From: Blattamonas nauphoetae
Taxonomy: Eukaryota; Preaxostyla; Oxymonadida
Length of the DNA stretch: 64,000 bases
Direction: 5' to 3'
NCBI GenBank assembly: GCA_033064195.1
Contig: JARBJD010000215.1
Span: forward strand, 1 to 64,000
The notes under the pieces were generated by a model. The model was given only the letters and a program-made list of their open reading frames with translations, had not been told where the DNA came from and made no database searches. Shown piece by piece: positions 31,284-43,214 of this stretch. Position 1 is the stretch's first letter; the number at the start of each line of letters is the position of its first letter. The position numbers and the translations under genes are program-made.

Positions 31284-34200
31284 ATGCAACTGATATTCTT
31301 CCTGTGCCGCATCCTCTGTTGCTTTGATGAACACTACCAGGACTTCGATGCTGTCTATAAGACGAAAATTACCGAAACTTATTCCGCCCCAAACTCGGAA
31401 TTGATGTGTATCTCGTTTGATACTGGATTATATTCAACAAATTCCATTGAGATTGTATCGAAATCAGTGGAACTTCATGGAAACAAGACAGGGCTGTCAC
31501 ATAGAGCGGCTTTACAGAACCAACCAAGTCGCATTGATGAGGAAACAGCAAATGGAAGACCAAGAAAAGACACGAATGTTGAACGATGGATGATGGAGGC
31601 GCGGAATAGTTCAGTCACGATGCGATCCTTTCGTCTGGACGCGGGAATGGCGGGTACATCAATCTGTGTGGTTGTTGAGTCGTCAGTTGAGGTAATTGAC
31701 AGCGAAATCTTGTCAAACATGAAATGTTCAGGATTTGTGCTTACGGACTCTGTTGGAAGTGGATCGAGCAAGATTGTGATAGTTGGGAGCAACCACAAAT
31801 CATCGACGCCAAATGTGGTTCTTCCACTTGTTGGGACAGGATATGGACAACTGAACCTGAAAAGTGAAGAATGGATGGTTGATGAGGGGGGATCGAATGA
31901 AGGATGGGAGGAAAGGGAAGAGATTGTTGGAGTTGAGCTGTCGTTCGTTTCGACGCACTTTGCGCTTGGAACTGGCCCTCTATTCTCATTTGCTAGGAAA
32001 TCTTTGCCAGAAGGGGATGATATTGAGATGGTTGGAGAGATTTCAACAGAATTGAGATTGAGCAGCATTTCGAATGTGACGAGCAGTTATGGAGATGAAA
32101 TGGGGAAGAAGATGGGAGTGGGGAGTTGTGTGTGGGAGAGAGTGGTTGGGAGCAGAATTGAAAGGAGCACAAACCACGACAGCGGGACCGGACTGTGTGG
32201 GACTCGACTGGGAGGAAATGTCATTTGTGCGAACAGTTCGTTCTCTTCTTGTGTTCGCACATCGAACGATGAAATCGACATGGAACACAAAAACATCACC
32301 ACCGACGACACCGGGCGAACTCGAGTGATCTCATCATCAGGAATGACATCCGTCAAGTTCACTTTCTGCACCTTCAACGACCTCACTGTCTCACCCGGGG
32401 CAGGCGAGGGCGGGGCGATCAGCCTTTCCGAGTCTGCATCCACTCTGACTGTCTCTCAGTGCTTCTTCCACAAATGCATCTGCACGCACAATTACAACAT
32501 TGGTGGAGCGATCTGCATGATCGAAACACGCTCGGATTGTCCTGTCACCATCTCTTCGTGTTCCTTCTCAGAGTGTGCGATCATTGGCAAATTTGGCGGT
32601 GGTGGTGGAAGTGTCTACTGCACAACCAATTCGACTGTTTCAGTCTCTGATTCCTTCTTTGAGAAAAGCAAAGCCCATCTCGTTTTTGGAGCAGTCAAGC
32701 TTGAATATCACCCTCTCGCCACTCTCTCCAACTGTGCCTTTGTCTCGTGCTCTGCGAATGAAAGTGGTGGTGCACTGGGCATCCATTCTGTCAAATCGAT
32801 TGATTTCTCCTTCCTCCAATTCTGAGACTGCTCTTCGAAACACACCAACACGAACGACATTGAATTCTGGAATATGAATGCATCAATCATAACTGCATAC
32901 ACTGTCAAGTTCTGCGATTCCACTTCGAAGCGGCCCAATGTGTATGACACCAACAAGCATCTCAATTTCAGTCATCTTGTTCCTCCACCTCTGTCCAATC
33001 CAACATTTGTTGTGGATGTGTCGGTCCGTGAAGGGACAGCGACAGTGACAGCAACAACGACTGAAGAAGTGAAGGGAACGATGGGAATCTTGCTGAACGG
33101 ATCGAATGTGCCTCGTCTTGTTTTTGTTCAGTTGGGGAATAGCTCGCAGACATCGACAACAGGATCAACTGTTGTTTATTCTGGAGCGAATGGTGTTCTT
33201 CCACAAGCAGAATATGAACTCCGCGCTTCGTCTCTCGCAACGAACTGTTTTCTTCCCACTTCAATCCATTGTGCCCATGCATCTCTTTCGTCGGATGGGG
33301 ACACGGCGGACATTTTAGTGTATGGCTTCAATTTGGGAGAAGGGAGTTATTGGATGCTGATCCCAAATGGAGATAACACTTTGAACATCTCACTCACTCG
33401 CTCCAACTCGACGACTCTTGTTGGAGAAGCGCCTCTTCCTCCATCGACAGCATCTGGAAGGCTGGAATGGGGGACAGAATTCGAAATACAGACTGTGATG
33501 TGGCATCCACAGGGAGGTGTTGAAGAGGAAGTCCGTCGGACAAACACCATCACGTTCACAACACCGAATGACCCTCCTCATCTTCTCAGCTTCATTTCTC
33601 GCTCACTGAATGGAAAGAAGGATGAACTCTTGATTTCATTTGTAGCCTCAGCGCTTCCTGTTGGAACAGGAACCATCAACGTGAAACGATCGAACAGCAA
33701 CGTGCTTGTGGAAGGTGTGCTGACGAGCGACTCTGTCACACAATGCACAGCTGTCTTCTCAGCAGCGTGGACAGAGGACACCACTCATCTCTCGTTTGGG
33801 AAGACATATTCTGTCCAATCTGCAACCATCGACTCAATCGATGTTGTGGTTGATTCTGAAATCTCGTCCGATGTTCCAAATCCTCCTGTGATCACATCGT
33901 TCTCTCTTCCTGTTGAATGTTCGTCGGACTCATTCGACATCGAAGTGATTGGACAGAACCTTCCCTCTTCCAAAACATGCACTCTCGCGCTCTCTGACAA
34001 CCACAACATTTCGATCACATTCTCAAGTCAGACGAAAGGAAGGGGAACAATGAAAGCAAGTCTGCCATCAGAGGTGCAGTTCGACCACGAATATTCAGTG
34101 TTGAGTATGACGAAGGGAGAGGATCATGTTCTGTTGAACACGACAACATTCACAACACCACTTGGCCCAATATTGAACTCGATCTCAACTGATTGGAAAT

Positions 34201-37200
34201 CACCCGACAAGAAGGAAGTGCTTTTGACTTTGAGTGGCTCTCGAATGATGTCAGGAAAATACACACTAACATTTCATGAGCAAGGCACGACCGCGCCATT
34301 GATTATTTCTGTGTCAATCAACACGGAAACATCAGGAAGTGGTTCAGAAATGGTTTATGGAGGAACGAAACTGAAATATGGAACGACATACGAAGTGATC
34401 TCACTCACATCGGACACACTCCACTTCGCACTCGCTGTCTCCCTCCGATTCAAAACTCCTGATGAACCATCTCGTCTTGTGAAGATTGTGAAGACGGACG
34501 ATGATGGATTGAACTCGACAACATTGACACTGTCGTCGCGTGTTCTGACAGAGGGAAAGAAATACGAAATGAAAGTGACAGGAACACCCATTTCATCGTC
34601 ATTGTCATCGTCGAATGGTAATCACGAAACGACAATCAAATTCACAGCAACATCAGCGACAGAGAACTCAGTGATGCTGACACTGTATCCTTTAGAAGAG
34701 GCGAGTGTTTTGTTTGGACACTCGTATTGTGTGGATTTGATGAAAGTGGTTGGTGGAGCATCGATTCTTGTGGAAACAGAATCATGTGTGTTCGAGACGC
34801 CGAAAGAACCAGCTCGGATCTGCTCGTGCACTGGAGCTGTTCTGAACAAAGACCGATCCGAACTGACGATCTCGTTGAAAGGTCGAGCGTTGACTGAACC
34901 ACTCGGGTCGATTTGGGTATCGTTCGGAGACACTTTCTGGGAATCTCTCTCATTGAGAACGATGTCAGAAACAAGCTGCGAAGCAGACTTCAGAGTTGGT
35001 TCGAAACAAAATACGACACATCTGAAATTCGAAGGAGAATACACTGTCTGCATCAAACCAGCTGAACCAAGCACACTCCTCGTCGACTCTGGAATCACTG
35101 TCCGCATTCCTGTCTCTCCCTCTTTCACAAAAGTGGAGTTTGAATTCACGAACTCTCTTGGGACAGGATGCGTTGCGGTCTTGACAGGAACAAATCTCGT
35201 GAAAGAGACAGAATACGAAGTGAAACTGAACACATCACACACCTTCTCGATTATTGTGAAATCTTCGACTCGCGCTGAATCATCGGAGATGCTGATTGGG
35301 TTTGAAGGATCACTCTCATATTCCGCAGACATTCTCATCAACTCCATTGAGCCAACTGTCGAAGAGAGCGGACTTGCTCTGATGCCTTCGCCATTCACTG
35401 GAAGAACACCAGCTCGTCCGAATGTGAATGAGATCTTCGTGGACACGGAAACAGGACAGATGAATCGAACATGTGGAGATTTCTCAAATCCTTTCTCGAC
35501 GATGGATGTTGCGTGGAAGATCGTCCGAACACTCGAAATCAAACACCCAACATTCTCTCTGCTGGACATCACTTCTCTGTCGTCGCTGCTGACGATTGAA
35601 AGTGGGATGTCGGTTCTGATTCAAAATGGAACAAACAACGAACCCTCTCTGAACATTCCGTCATCGACAGCAGAATCACCGGTGTCTGCTCTGATTGTGG
35701 TTTCGTCTGCTGTTCTGAGCATCCAGAACATCGACATTGTGGTTGGATCGTCGAATCCGTCATTCATTCTGATTTCGGCTTCGTCATCGAAGATGATTCT
35801 GAAAGATGGATTGCTTACAATCAAAACCGAATCTGGTCGAAGTGGGAATGAAGTGGAGGAGTTGTGTTTGTGGAAGACAGGATTGATTGAGCTGATTGAT
35901 TCAGAGCTGAATGTGACAAACAACCAATTCTTCAACATTTCTCAAGGAACTATGACAATGAATGGAGGACAACTGAACATTCACGGATCCATCTTCACGA
36001 ACAATTTCCCAAACAATCAGAACTTTCCCTCCGCTCGTCGCAACATTGTCTGTTCTGGAGAAGGGATGATTCACATTGAAAGCTTGGCCGCTGGTGATGG
36101 GTCTCCTCTCCATCCATCAGCATGGATTTCAACTGATGATTGTTCGATCGAGTCCACAGAAGTCAATTCCCAATCCCCTCTCTTCATCCCGACACTCTCT
36201 TCTGACTCCACCTCCACGTTCGACAAGAAATCGAAATCGTTCACATTGATGATCGAAGGAACGACACTGATTCCATGTTCACTATTCCTGAAAGTAATGG
36301 AGATGAGAAAGGATGGAAAGGAGATCAATTCAGCATTGATCCCCCTCACGCAGGATTCAGCGACATCATTCGCTGAGACGAAGATCGTCATCACACTTCC
36401 CAGTTCGGCTCTCGATTGTCTGGACGACTCGCTGGAATGGGAAGGAAGACTGATGTTTGGACAGAATCAGACATCCAACAACAGTTTTGTGATTCAGCAG
36501 AGTTCGTCCGGTCGCTTCTCGCAGGCAATAAAGGACAACATGAAATGGTGGATTCCTCTCGTGGTTGTTGTGTCGTGTGTTCTTCTGGGTCTGATTCTGG
36601 TTGTGATTCTGTTGATGCGACGCCGAAACAAGAACAAAGCCGAAAAACATCAGATGGAGGAACAACAAGAACTGGACCAGACAGAGGACAAGATTGAAGT
36701 GATGAAGGACGAATGCGACGACGACAATCAGAACTCTGTGCACACAGCTGGTCAGAAGCAACTGAACCCAGCGCTGACATTCCACGATTCTTCGTCTCAT
36801 CTCACCCTTCAAAACACCAACACAATCACGCCAAAATCAGGTCAAGCAGCAGTTGTGATTGTGGGAGAGGATGAGTTTGGTCGACCAAAGATCGAAGATG
36901 GATTTGTAAGTTCGCACGACACTCTCTTCAACAGACTTCATGGACGGGAAGGGACATCGAAACTGAACATCCATCAAACGCGATTGAATGTTGTGAAGGC
37001 AGTCGAGAAGCTTCTCTCTCTTCGCCCGAACGCTCTCACCTTTCAGCGACTGAATCCTCACTGGGTGATGTTCACTCCATCCAACGCACTCTGCTTCAAA
37101 CTGAACGACGATACACCCTCACAAGCACCAACGACCCTCCCCACACAGTCAGGGGCACAGAAAGAGACGCAGGAAGAGAAGCGTTGGGCAGCACCTGAAG

Positions 37201-37562
37201 AAGAGAACAATGAGAATGTGATTGATGACCTGAAAGTGATGGTTTTTCGGCTTGGCCTGATCTTGTGGGAAATCACGACTGGACAGGTTCCGTTCAGTGA
37301 AACAGATGCGGTGAATGCTCAGCGACAGCTGGGGATCGGAGTCGTCCCTCGGATGGACTCAGTTGAGCCAGTTGAGCTGTCTAAGCTTCTTAGGGACTGT
37401 CTGGATCTGAATCCTCAGTGTCGTCCTTCGCTGGAATCAATTGTTTGTCGTCTGGAGTCGATTGGAGCAGGACAGAAAGTCGACGCCGCTGATCTTCTTG
37501 ATCTCCCGGATTGTCCAGTCGAACTCCAACCCGAATCCAGAAAACCAATTCCGACTTTCTAA
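31284..37562 (+). pseudogene. receptor-like surface pseudokinase gene with one in-frame TGA
   Basis: Paralogue of 12444-18983 with the same domain order: signal peptide (MQLIFFLCRILCC), Ser/Thr-rich beta-helix part (to about 530), beta-sandwich-like repeats (about 540-1370, PPHLLSFISRSL, PPVITSFSL), a second helix opener with CGDFSNPFSTMDVAW (about 1390), TM (about 1755-1776, IPLVVVVSCVLLGLILVV), and a kinase-like tail with RWAAPEEE, FRLGLILWEITTGQVPFSE and LNPQCRPSLE. The frame is open for 2092 codons except for TGA at 32823-32825 (codon 514, after SFLQF). The paralogue has CGA (Arg) at the matching place (SFVQFRGCSSD), so one C-to-T change explains it. Downstream reading is unspoiled, so the break is recent, a sequencing error, or read through. 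Tail lacks HRD and DFG. Confidence 0.8.
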
Positions 37563-37835
37563 CACGAATAACTCCCCTCTCACATCACAGCCGTGTCTTT
37601 CGTTCGCAATCCTCACCCATCTCGTTCTTCTTAGTCTCTTTCCGACGAATTGATTATTTTACACGATCTCGCCCGAGCTCACATCCTACTTGATGAGATC
37701 AGCCGTTCTTCTGTCGATCCTCCCAACTCGAATCACACCACATCCACTTCTTCATCTTTTCTTCTTCGTCCCTCTCCATATCCGTCGTACATCTTCGAAG
37801 GATGTGTGATTGAGTGATGTCGTCTCCGATTCTGA

Positions 37836-38332
37836 ATGAGCTCAGCTGCAATTCACTCCATGGATTGTCTAGCTCGTCCTGTCGATCGTTTCGACTCCTC
37901 GTTTCTTCAGTTTTTCCTCAACACCGATCAGCGAATCCTGGCGATTGTCACTTCCACAATTTGTCGAGCTTGGAGCCATCTCACATTGACTTCACTAGCA
38001 ATCACTCTTCCATCGACACCCAACTCTCTGACTGGTGTGTTGGATGGACAGATTGGTCTGCTGTCTTGTGTCCATTCGCATCACATGTAAATCCTCAGTT
38101 CTGTGTCCTTCTTGTTTCGTTCTTCTTCAGTCTTCTTGACGATCTGATTGTGTTTGTTTACCTTCCTCGCCTTTGGCAGGAATTTCGACCAACAACGTGT
38201 CTCTTTGTTGATGAGCAACAAGGCCTCGCAGCCGTCTTCGTTCGAATCTTTCGTGCTTTCTCACTTCACACATCATTCGCTTGTCCTTCACACGTCACAA
38301 CATTGTGGATGGTTCCGTTCTTGTCTTTTTGA
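37836..38332 (+). CDS. possible small two-exon gene, unknown
   Basis: A frame from 37836 to 38086 ends in front of a clean 44-nt GT-AG intron (38087-38130); splicing leads into 38131-38332, giving 150 aa. The product has hydrophobic helices (SSFLQFFLNTDQRILAIV; LLDDLIVFVYLPRLW) and no recognised motif. Support is only the fit of the intron with the frame, and the end overlaps the opposing gene at 38295. It may equally be a chance frame in a 730-bp gap. Confidence 0.3.
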
Positions 38333-38924
38333 ACTCATCCCTCATTTCAGGATTCACGTCGTGTTTTCTTTCCAAAATTTCAACAAGAAAGGAAATGTGC
38401 TCGAGGTGCCCCGTCATCAGCTGAATCGGCTGCAGTATTGTCGTCACATAACCAATCTCGGGAGTCACTCGTTCATCGAGAGCACGAGTGGAGAAGTGGC
38501 ATTTAGATCGGTCGAATAGTTCGATCGCTGAGGCTCCGCATTTGGATTGTCGTTCTTGTTCGAGTTCGACCCATCTTTGTGTGATTTCTGTCCGTTTCAG
38601 TTGATCCTTCAGTGACTGTAGCTCCACTTCCATCTCTCTCATCTTCGTTTGCAGTAGCTCTTCCATCCTTTGCTTCTCCTTACCAATGTCCAGTCCAATT
38701 ACCGCTTCTGGCTTCTCTCGTCGGGGAGTGAAGGAATGCGGGAAGTGCTCCATCAGAACACCTGTCACTTCTTTCCGAAGTGCCTTTCGATGTTGATCCA
38801 ACTCGGACGATTGCCTCTGTTGTTGCAGTTCTGCCCACATCTCGCCCAGCGTGGTCTCAATCAGAGAGAATGCTGACGAACTTTGACTCAAAAGTGAGAA
38901 TTCTGATTCTCCGTCTTTCTCCAA
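38295..38924 (-). pseudogene. coiled-coil protein fragment related to the SPRY-kinase C-terminus
   Basis: A 209-aa frame. Residues about 25-130 are a coiled coil (EKQRMEELLQTKMREMEVEL), followed by GASAIELFDRSKCHFS. This matches the start of the C-terminal SPRY-like domain in the kinases at 47416 and 60665 (GAAVIELIDRKNWTVS), also preceded there by a coiled coil. The rest of that domain does not follow, so the copy looks truncated. The first codon of the frame is not ATG; the first Met is at about residue 29, and an upstream exon may be missing. No kinase domain is present. Confidence 0.5.
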
Positions 38925-39440
38925 AACTCATTCTTGGCTATCGTTCGAAGTTCCCCCCTTTCTTGCTCTGGCCTTTCTGAGAGAGGAGAGGCCAGCATGG
39001 TAATGTTGTGGGAGGGAGATGAGAAGGAGAGAGAGGAACAACACACTCAGGACGGAACAGCAGTGGTGGGAGATCCGCAGTGGATCGGATGGAGAGGAGT
39101 GGTTGGGAGAGGATCAGGTTCTGAGCAACAAGATGAGACACGCTCAGACGAACACTCGTCGTCGATGTGAGAGAGGTGTGGAAAAGCAACCGCGAACAGT
39201 CAGTGTGTGCTGTGCCGAGTGACTTCAAAACACAGTCAATCCGAAACAGACGCGCAGACTGGACGGCAATGCTCTGTCGAAGAATCAGTGCACACACAAA
39301 GCAAAATCTACAATCCAATGAAGGAAAATGAAGATCAGGTAGAGTGGAGGCAGTGGGCAGAGTGGAGGTAGTGGACAGTTGGAGATTGCCCGAACAGCAA
39401 GACGATAATTGTGGTGAAATGTTTTTGAGTTTCTTTGCAG

Positions 39441-39984
39441 TGCAGAAAGGGGGTCGACTTCGAGATCGGCGAGACCAGAACGAGGTGATGGCCAGAGAGT
39501 GCGAGCAGCGCGTCGAGCAGATGTGAAATGGTTAAGAGTGGCGAAGGCTCAGTTCAGATTCATTCGATCACAGTACGACTTGTCCTGTTCAGCAGACTGC
39601 AGGGAGGAGGACACACTGGTCAAGAGCGGCAGAGTCGAGTGGAGATTGTCTTGTTTGTCGTTGTGTCCATCTGTGGATCTTCCCTCGCTGACTCTCTCTG
39701 AACGTCTTCTTTTGGATAAATATCGTTTTGCACTGGTTTCGTCGGTGAGCTCCATTCTTTCGATTGTCAGCTCTCTTCGAGTGGAGAGTGATGAGGAATT
39801 GGCTGGTGTGAATGAAGGATATGGGATTGGATGTCTTTCTGTAGATTCGAGGACGATGGTCGATGTGGGATCGTGTCTGAGAGGGTATCTCATGATTGGA
39901 ATGAATCATCAAGAGATGACAATTTCGGAGAACAATCACGAAACGACGACATCGAGAAAAACTGCAAGGAATCATCTCGATTGA
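39441..39984 (+). pseudogene. remnant of unknown family X
   Basis: After an intron-like GT...TTTGCAG comes a coiled-coil stretch (RRDQNEVMARECEQRVEQ), a disrupted segment, and then SQYDLSCSADCREEDTLVKS, LSLCPSVDLPS and FALVSSVSSILSIVSSL. The same blocks recur at 42433-43128 (VDLSCSEQSSDEHTLASSG, LSLCPSLALPS, ALVSSVSSILSIVISL) and 59451-59760, always upstream of a solenoid gene facing the other way. No known domain recognised. In this copy the frame is interrupted by stops near 39525, so it is probably dead. Confidence 0.45.
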
Positions 39985-40197
39985 TGGACGCTATCCGTTT
40001 CGGAGCAGTGGGATGGTGGTGGCGACGAAGAAGGATATGGTGGCGACAATCGAGAGAGACTGGAGAAAGAATCCTAATTGGTCTTGAAACTATGAGGTGA
40101 TGAGAGAACCGACCAAGATCAGTAACACGCAAACAGTGTTTGTTGTCCAAAAGAAGTCAGAAACTGTTTGGAGAGGATCGGTGGTTCCTTTCTGTTT

Positions 40198-41271
40198 CTA
40201 TTCTTGGTAGGGAAGGTTCATGCCCTGCATGTTGTTCCAGGCAATCGATTCGGGAACAATCAATCTTCCGAAAGTTGTGGTTTCGACATTTTGTTGCTGC
40301 GCCTCAATCACATCACAAAATCCCTCCATTCTCAACAATCGAAGCACTTCGTTCCACATCTGTCGCACTTCTCCCCTTTTTTTGTTCCATCCCCGCTGAG
40401 ATTTGATCATTGCATACAGAAAATACCAGATTGAGCGGTCATTTTCTAAGAATGTGAGCCAATTTGGGATCGTGAAAATGACTGGCATATTCAGGACGAA
40501 ATCCTTTGTCGGTTGATAAGAAGGATATATTTCGAGGAGTCGAGCAAGAAGACGCATGAATTCTCTCCCCAGGTCTTCATCGATGGTCGAATTGCGATTC
40601 ATGCACAAATGGCAAATAAACTTCTCTGATGGTACCAGAACTTGCTTCAAAACCGTCTCGTGAACAGCTTGTTGTTCATTGTCATCTTCAATTGCGAGAT
40701 GTGCGAGACCAGCAGGAGTTGAGAGCCAGAGAGAACTTGAGATGGTTGAAATGAGATAAGTGTGGAAATCTTCGACTTCGGCAAAAGAAGGAGACAGAGG
40801 ATTGAGAGTGTTGATGATTTGAGGGATTAGATTAACTTTGACGAGGGCAAGGTGGAGTTTTTCTGAACACCATTCGATCAGAGAATCGAGCAGCTTCATT
40901 GTTGCAGTCATGATTGCTTGACTTGGTGAGGAAAGGAGCACCACAATGGACTGCACAAAGACTTTCGAAGATTCATCAGTTTTTCGTGCGAAATTATTGA
41001 GAAATACATCTGCTGATTCTTGATCCCTTGGTACGACGCCTTCGAGAAATTTCACTGCTTTAGTTTCGAGAGATCCATCTAATGCAGGCTGAAACTTCAA
41101 AGTGGCAACAAGAGACTGAAAGATCACCGCGCTTTTGTGGTCGTCGTCGATTTGACCACCTGACCAATTCAGGAAAGGAGAGCGGTCTGAAGAGAATGAT
41201 AAATGGTGTGAAGAGATACCAGAGCAAGGAGGACCAGTGGAGGAGGTTGCCTTTGAGTCTAAGGCAGTCAT
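40198..41271 (-). CDS. alpha-solenoid (ARM/HEAT-like) protein, complete
   Basis: 357 aa, single exon, full length against its close paralogue at 44759 (also 357 aa). It opens with SSDRSPFLNWSGGQID, then AVIFQSLVATLKFQPALDGS. Helical repeat pairs follow (SKVFVQSIVVLLSSPSQAIM; LIPQIINTLNPLS), with the family block QQAVHETVLKQVLVPSEKFI and the tail GRLIVPESIAWNNMQGMNLP. A solenoid scaffold role is inferred from helix pattern only. It faces the X-family remnant tail to tail, the arrangement seen in every duplicated unit of this half of the window. Confidence 0.75.
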   Translation of the reverse strand: MTALDSKATSSTGPPCSGISSHHLSFSSDRSPFLNWSGGQIDDDHKSAVIFQSLVATLKFQPALDGSLETKAVKFLEGVVPRDQESADVFLNNFARKTDESSKVFVQSIVVLLSSPSQAIMTATMKLLDSLIEWCSEKLHLALVKVNLIPQIINTLNPLSPSFAEVEDFHTYLISTISSSLWLSTPAGLAHLAIEDDNEQQAVHETVLKQVLVPSEKFICHLCMNRNSTIDEDLGREFMRLLARLLEIYPSYQPTKDFVLNMPVIFTIPNWLTFLENDRSIWYFLYAMIKSQRGWNKKRGEVRQMWNEVLRLLRMEGFCDVIEAQQQNVETTTFGRLIVPESIAWNNMQGMNLPYQE

Positions 41272-41441
41272 TCCGTGAGATGCTGAGTTGAATCACTCGT
41301 TATGGGTGAACATTTTAAGACATGTCATTGATACAAAACATCAGTGTGAAAAGAGAGTGGAATCTCGGAGAAACGGAAACGGTGAAGGAATAGTGGGTAC
41401 TCTTAAAACAGAATGTGGAGATAGATCAACAAAAGGCTGAC

Positions 41442-41969
41442 TTAGATGCGATCGAATCTGGACGGCTTCATGATATTTGGGCGAGGGCATCCCGCAGGGT
41501 GATACCACGTCACACGGTAATCGAACGCCGCAAAGCGCTTGACGGTTTTCCGATCAATGCGACTGCACAGAATCTCAAACACAAGCGGCGCTCCCATCTC
41601 GCTCCCGTTGTCATAAGTCGTGCGAATCCCCTTTGGCAGGTGGAATGGTTTGTCCTGGATCAGTGAGTGCTTCACGGTGTTCAGCATCCCGTGTGGGTAG
41701 CACTTCATGCGATCCTCGTCCTCGTAGTCTTCTGCAATCGTCACGGCCACTGTGTCCGAACCGCGAGTGCATTCAGACGGTCTTGCGACAGGCCCCATAT
41801 AGTTGTAATAGAGTGTTTCATTGTCGAACTTCGCGACGTGGCTGGTGCTGAAAAGTGAATCACGAGAAGATCAGGAAGCAAACCCGTTCAGCGTGAGTTT
41901 TTCGACGTCAAAGACGAAGGTGTCAAAAACCACGGCAGCGAATGATGGTGTCAAGAAGAGGTAGAACAT
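41442..41969 (-). CDS. small putative secreted protein, paralogue of 28877-29394
   Basis: Exons 41969-41884 and 41847-41442 (intron 41848-41883, 36 nt, GT-AG) give 163 aa. The start at 41969 gives a signal peptide (MFYLFLTPSFAAVVFDTF); the frame is open further up to 42098, so a longer N-terminus is possible. The mature part shares LYYNY, KGIRTTYDNGSEMGAP, VFEILCSR, KTVKRFAAFDYRVTWYHPAG and KPSRFDRI with its paralogue and ends right there. Function unknown. The equal length and shared splice layout of two separated copies support the gene model. Confidence 0.6.
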
Positions 41970-42098
41970 GATGTTGATGTTATCAGTTTGAAAAATGCAA
42001 CCCATAATGAGGATGAAATGATAGTATCGTGAAAGTCGTGTTCTTCCCTGATCATCAATCCTCAGCCAAAATGGCATTTTCTGGAAGACCTCCCTCAA

Positions 42099-42397
42099 TC
42101 AGATTGATGGTCGTGTGCATTGTGGGTTCACTCTCAACAAAACTCGATTCGTGAATTCGATCATCCCATAAAGGTTTGATCGTTCATCTTACGACACACA
42201 TCCAACAGGAACTTCAATCGCATCCGCCATTTCAAATGGAAAGTTCTTTGGTGGCTTTCCAACATGTGATCTCCCCATCAAGAAGTTTTTCTTCGTTTCT
42301 TCTCATCAAATGAATTAAGTGCCTGAATCTTTCCTGAATTAAGGTGTGAACTTCACACAATCATTCGATGACGGGTTGACTCTTTGTTGTCCGAGAA
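42099..42397. other. intergenic, nothing recognised
   Basis: About 300 bp; its last bases (GAGTAAATCAATGA...) begin the duplicated segment also found at 50561 and 63785. Confidence 0.5.
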
Positions 42398-42432
42398 ATG
42401 AGTAAATCAATGAAAAGAAGGAGTTTGACAGA

Positions 42433-43128
42433 TTGTCGTTCGGGAATTCACACAGAGCGAACATACACATCTCGACTTGTTCTCGATTTCGGAGTCGATG
42501 TCGCATCAACACGGTCTCCCTCCAAAGGAAGCTGCAGAAGGCCCTTATCGCCGATGTCAGAGTCGGGCCGAAGACGACAGCGGATGGCTCGATCACTGTC
42601 GACTTGTCCTGTTCAGAACAGTCCAGCGACGAGCACACACTCGCCAGCAGCGGCAGAGTCGAGGACAGAACGTTCGGGTTGTCGCTGTGTCCATCACTGG
42701 CTCTTCCCTCCCGAGCCAACACCCTCCGACTGTCTTTTTGCGAGCAACCTTGTTTGGCTCTGGTTTCGTCGGTCAGCTCCATTCTTTCCATCGTCATCTC
42801 TCTTCCAGTCCCAGCCATCACCAATCAGTCCGTGCCCAACCACAACCATTTTCGTTCTTCCAAATTTCCGAACTGTCCAGCACGACCGTCCATGCCCATC
42901 CTTTCGGAGACGCCGTCTCACAATCCCAATCCTTCATCAACAGACCTCCATTTTCCCCAACAATCACCAAACAATCACATACATCCATCCCTCATCAATG
43001 TCCCCATCGAATCCCACTTTCCATCGTTCAAATCAAACCAAGTGGCGGTCAAGGAGAAGCAGGGTGTGGTCACGATCGAGGGAGTGTGGAAGAGAGAATC
43101 CGAATTGTGTGTGCAAACCACAAAGTGA
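42433..43128 (+). pseudogene. family X copy, partial
   Basis: The best reading frame is 231 aa. Residues about 35-115 carry the X-family block ADVRVGPKTTADGSITVDLS, DEHTLASSGRVE, LSLCPSLALPS and ALVSSVSSILSIVISL. The rest, Pro/Ser-rich, ends VVTIEGVWKRESELC, matching endings near 40050 (MVATIERDW) and 59690 (NVTMEGDWRERS). The overlapping 354-aa and 334-aa frames in the other two phases are probably shadows. No start or splice structure could be fixed, and the middle is low-complexity, so intactness is unclear. Confidence 0.4.
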
Positions 43129-43214
43129 TGCCAGAGCAGACAGAGGTCACACACAAACAGTGTTTGTTGTCCAGAAGAAGTCAGAAACTGTTGGGAGAGG
43201 ATCGCTGGTTCGTT

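Noticed and set aside
32823-32825. TGA recoded as an amino acid genome-wide
   Set aside because: TGA ends several complete genes in the window, including both kinases' neighbours, so no recoding is needed.
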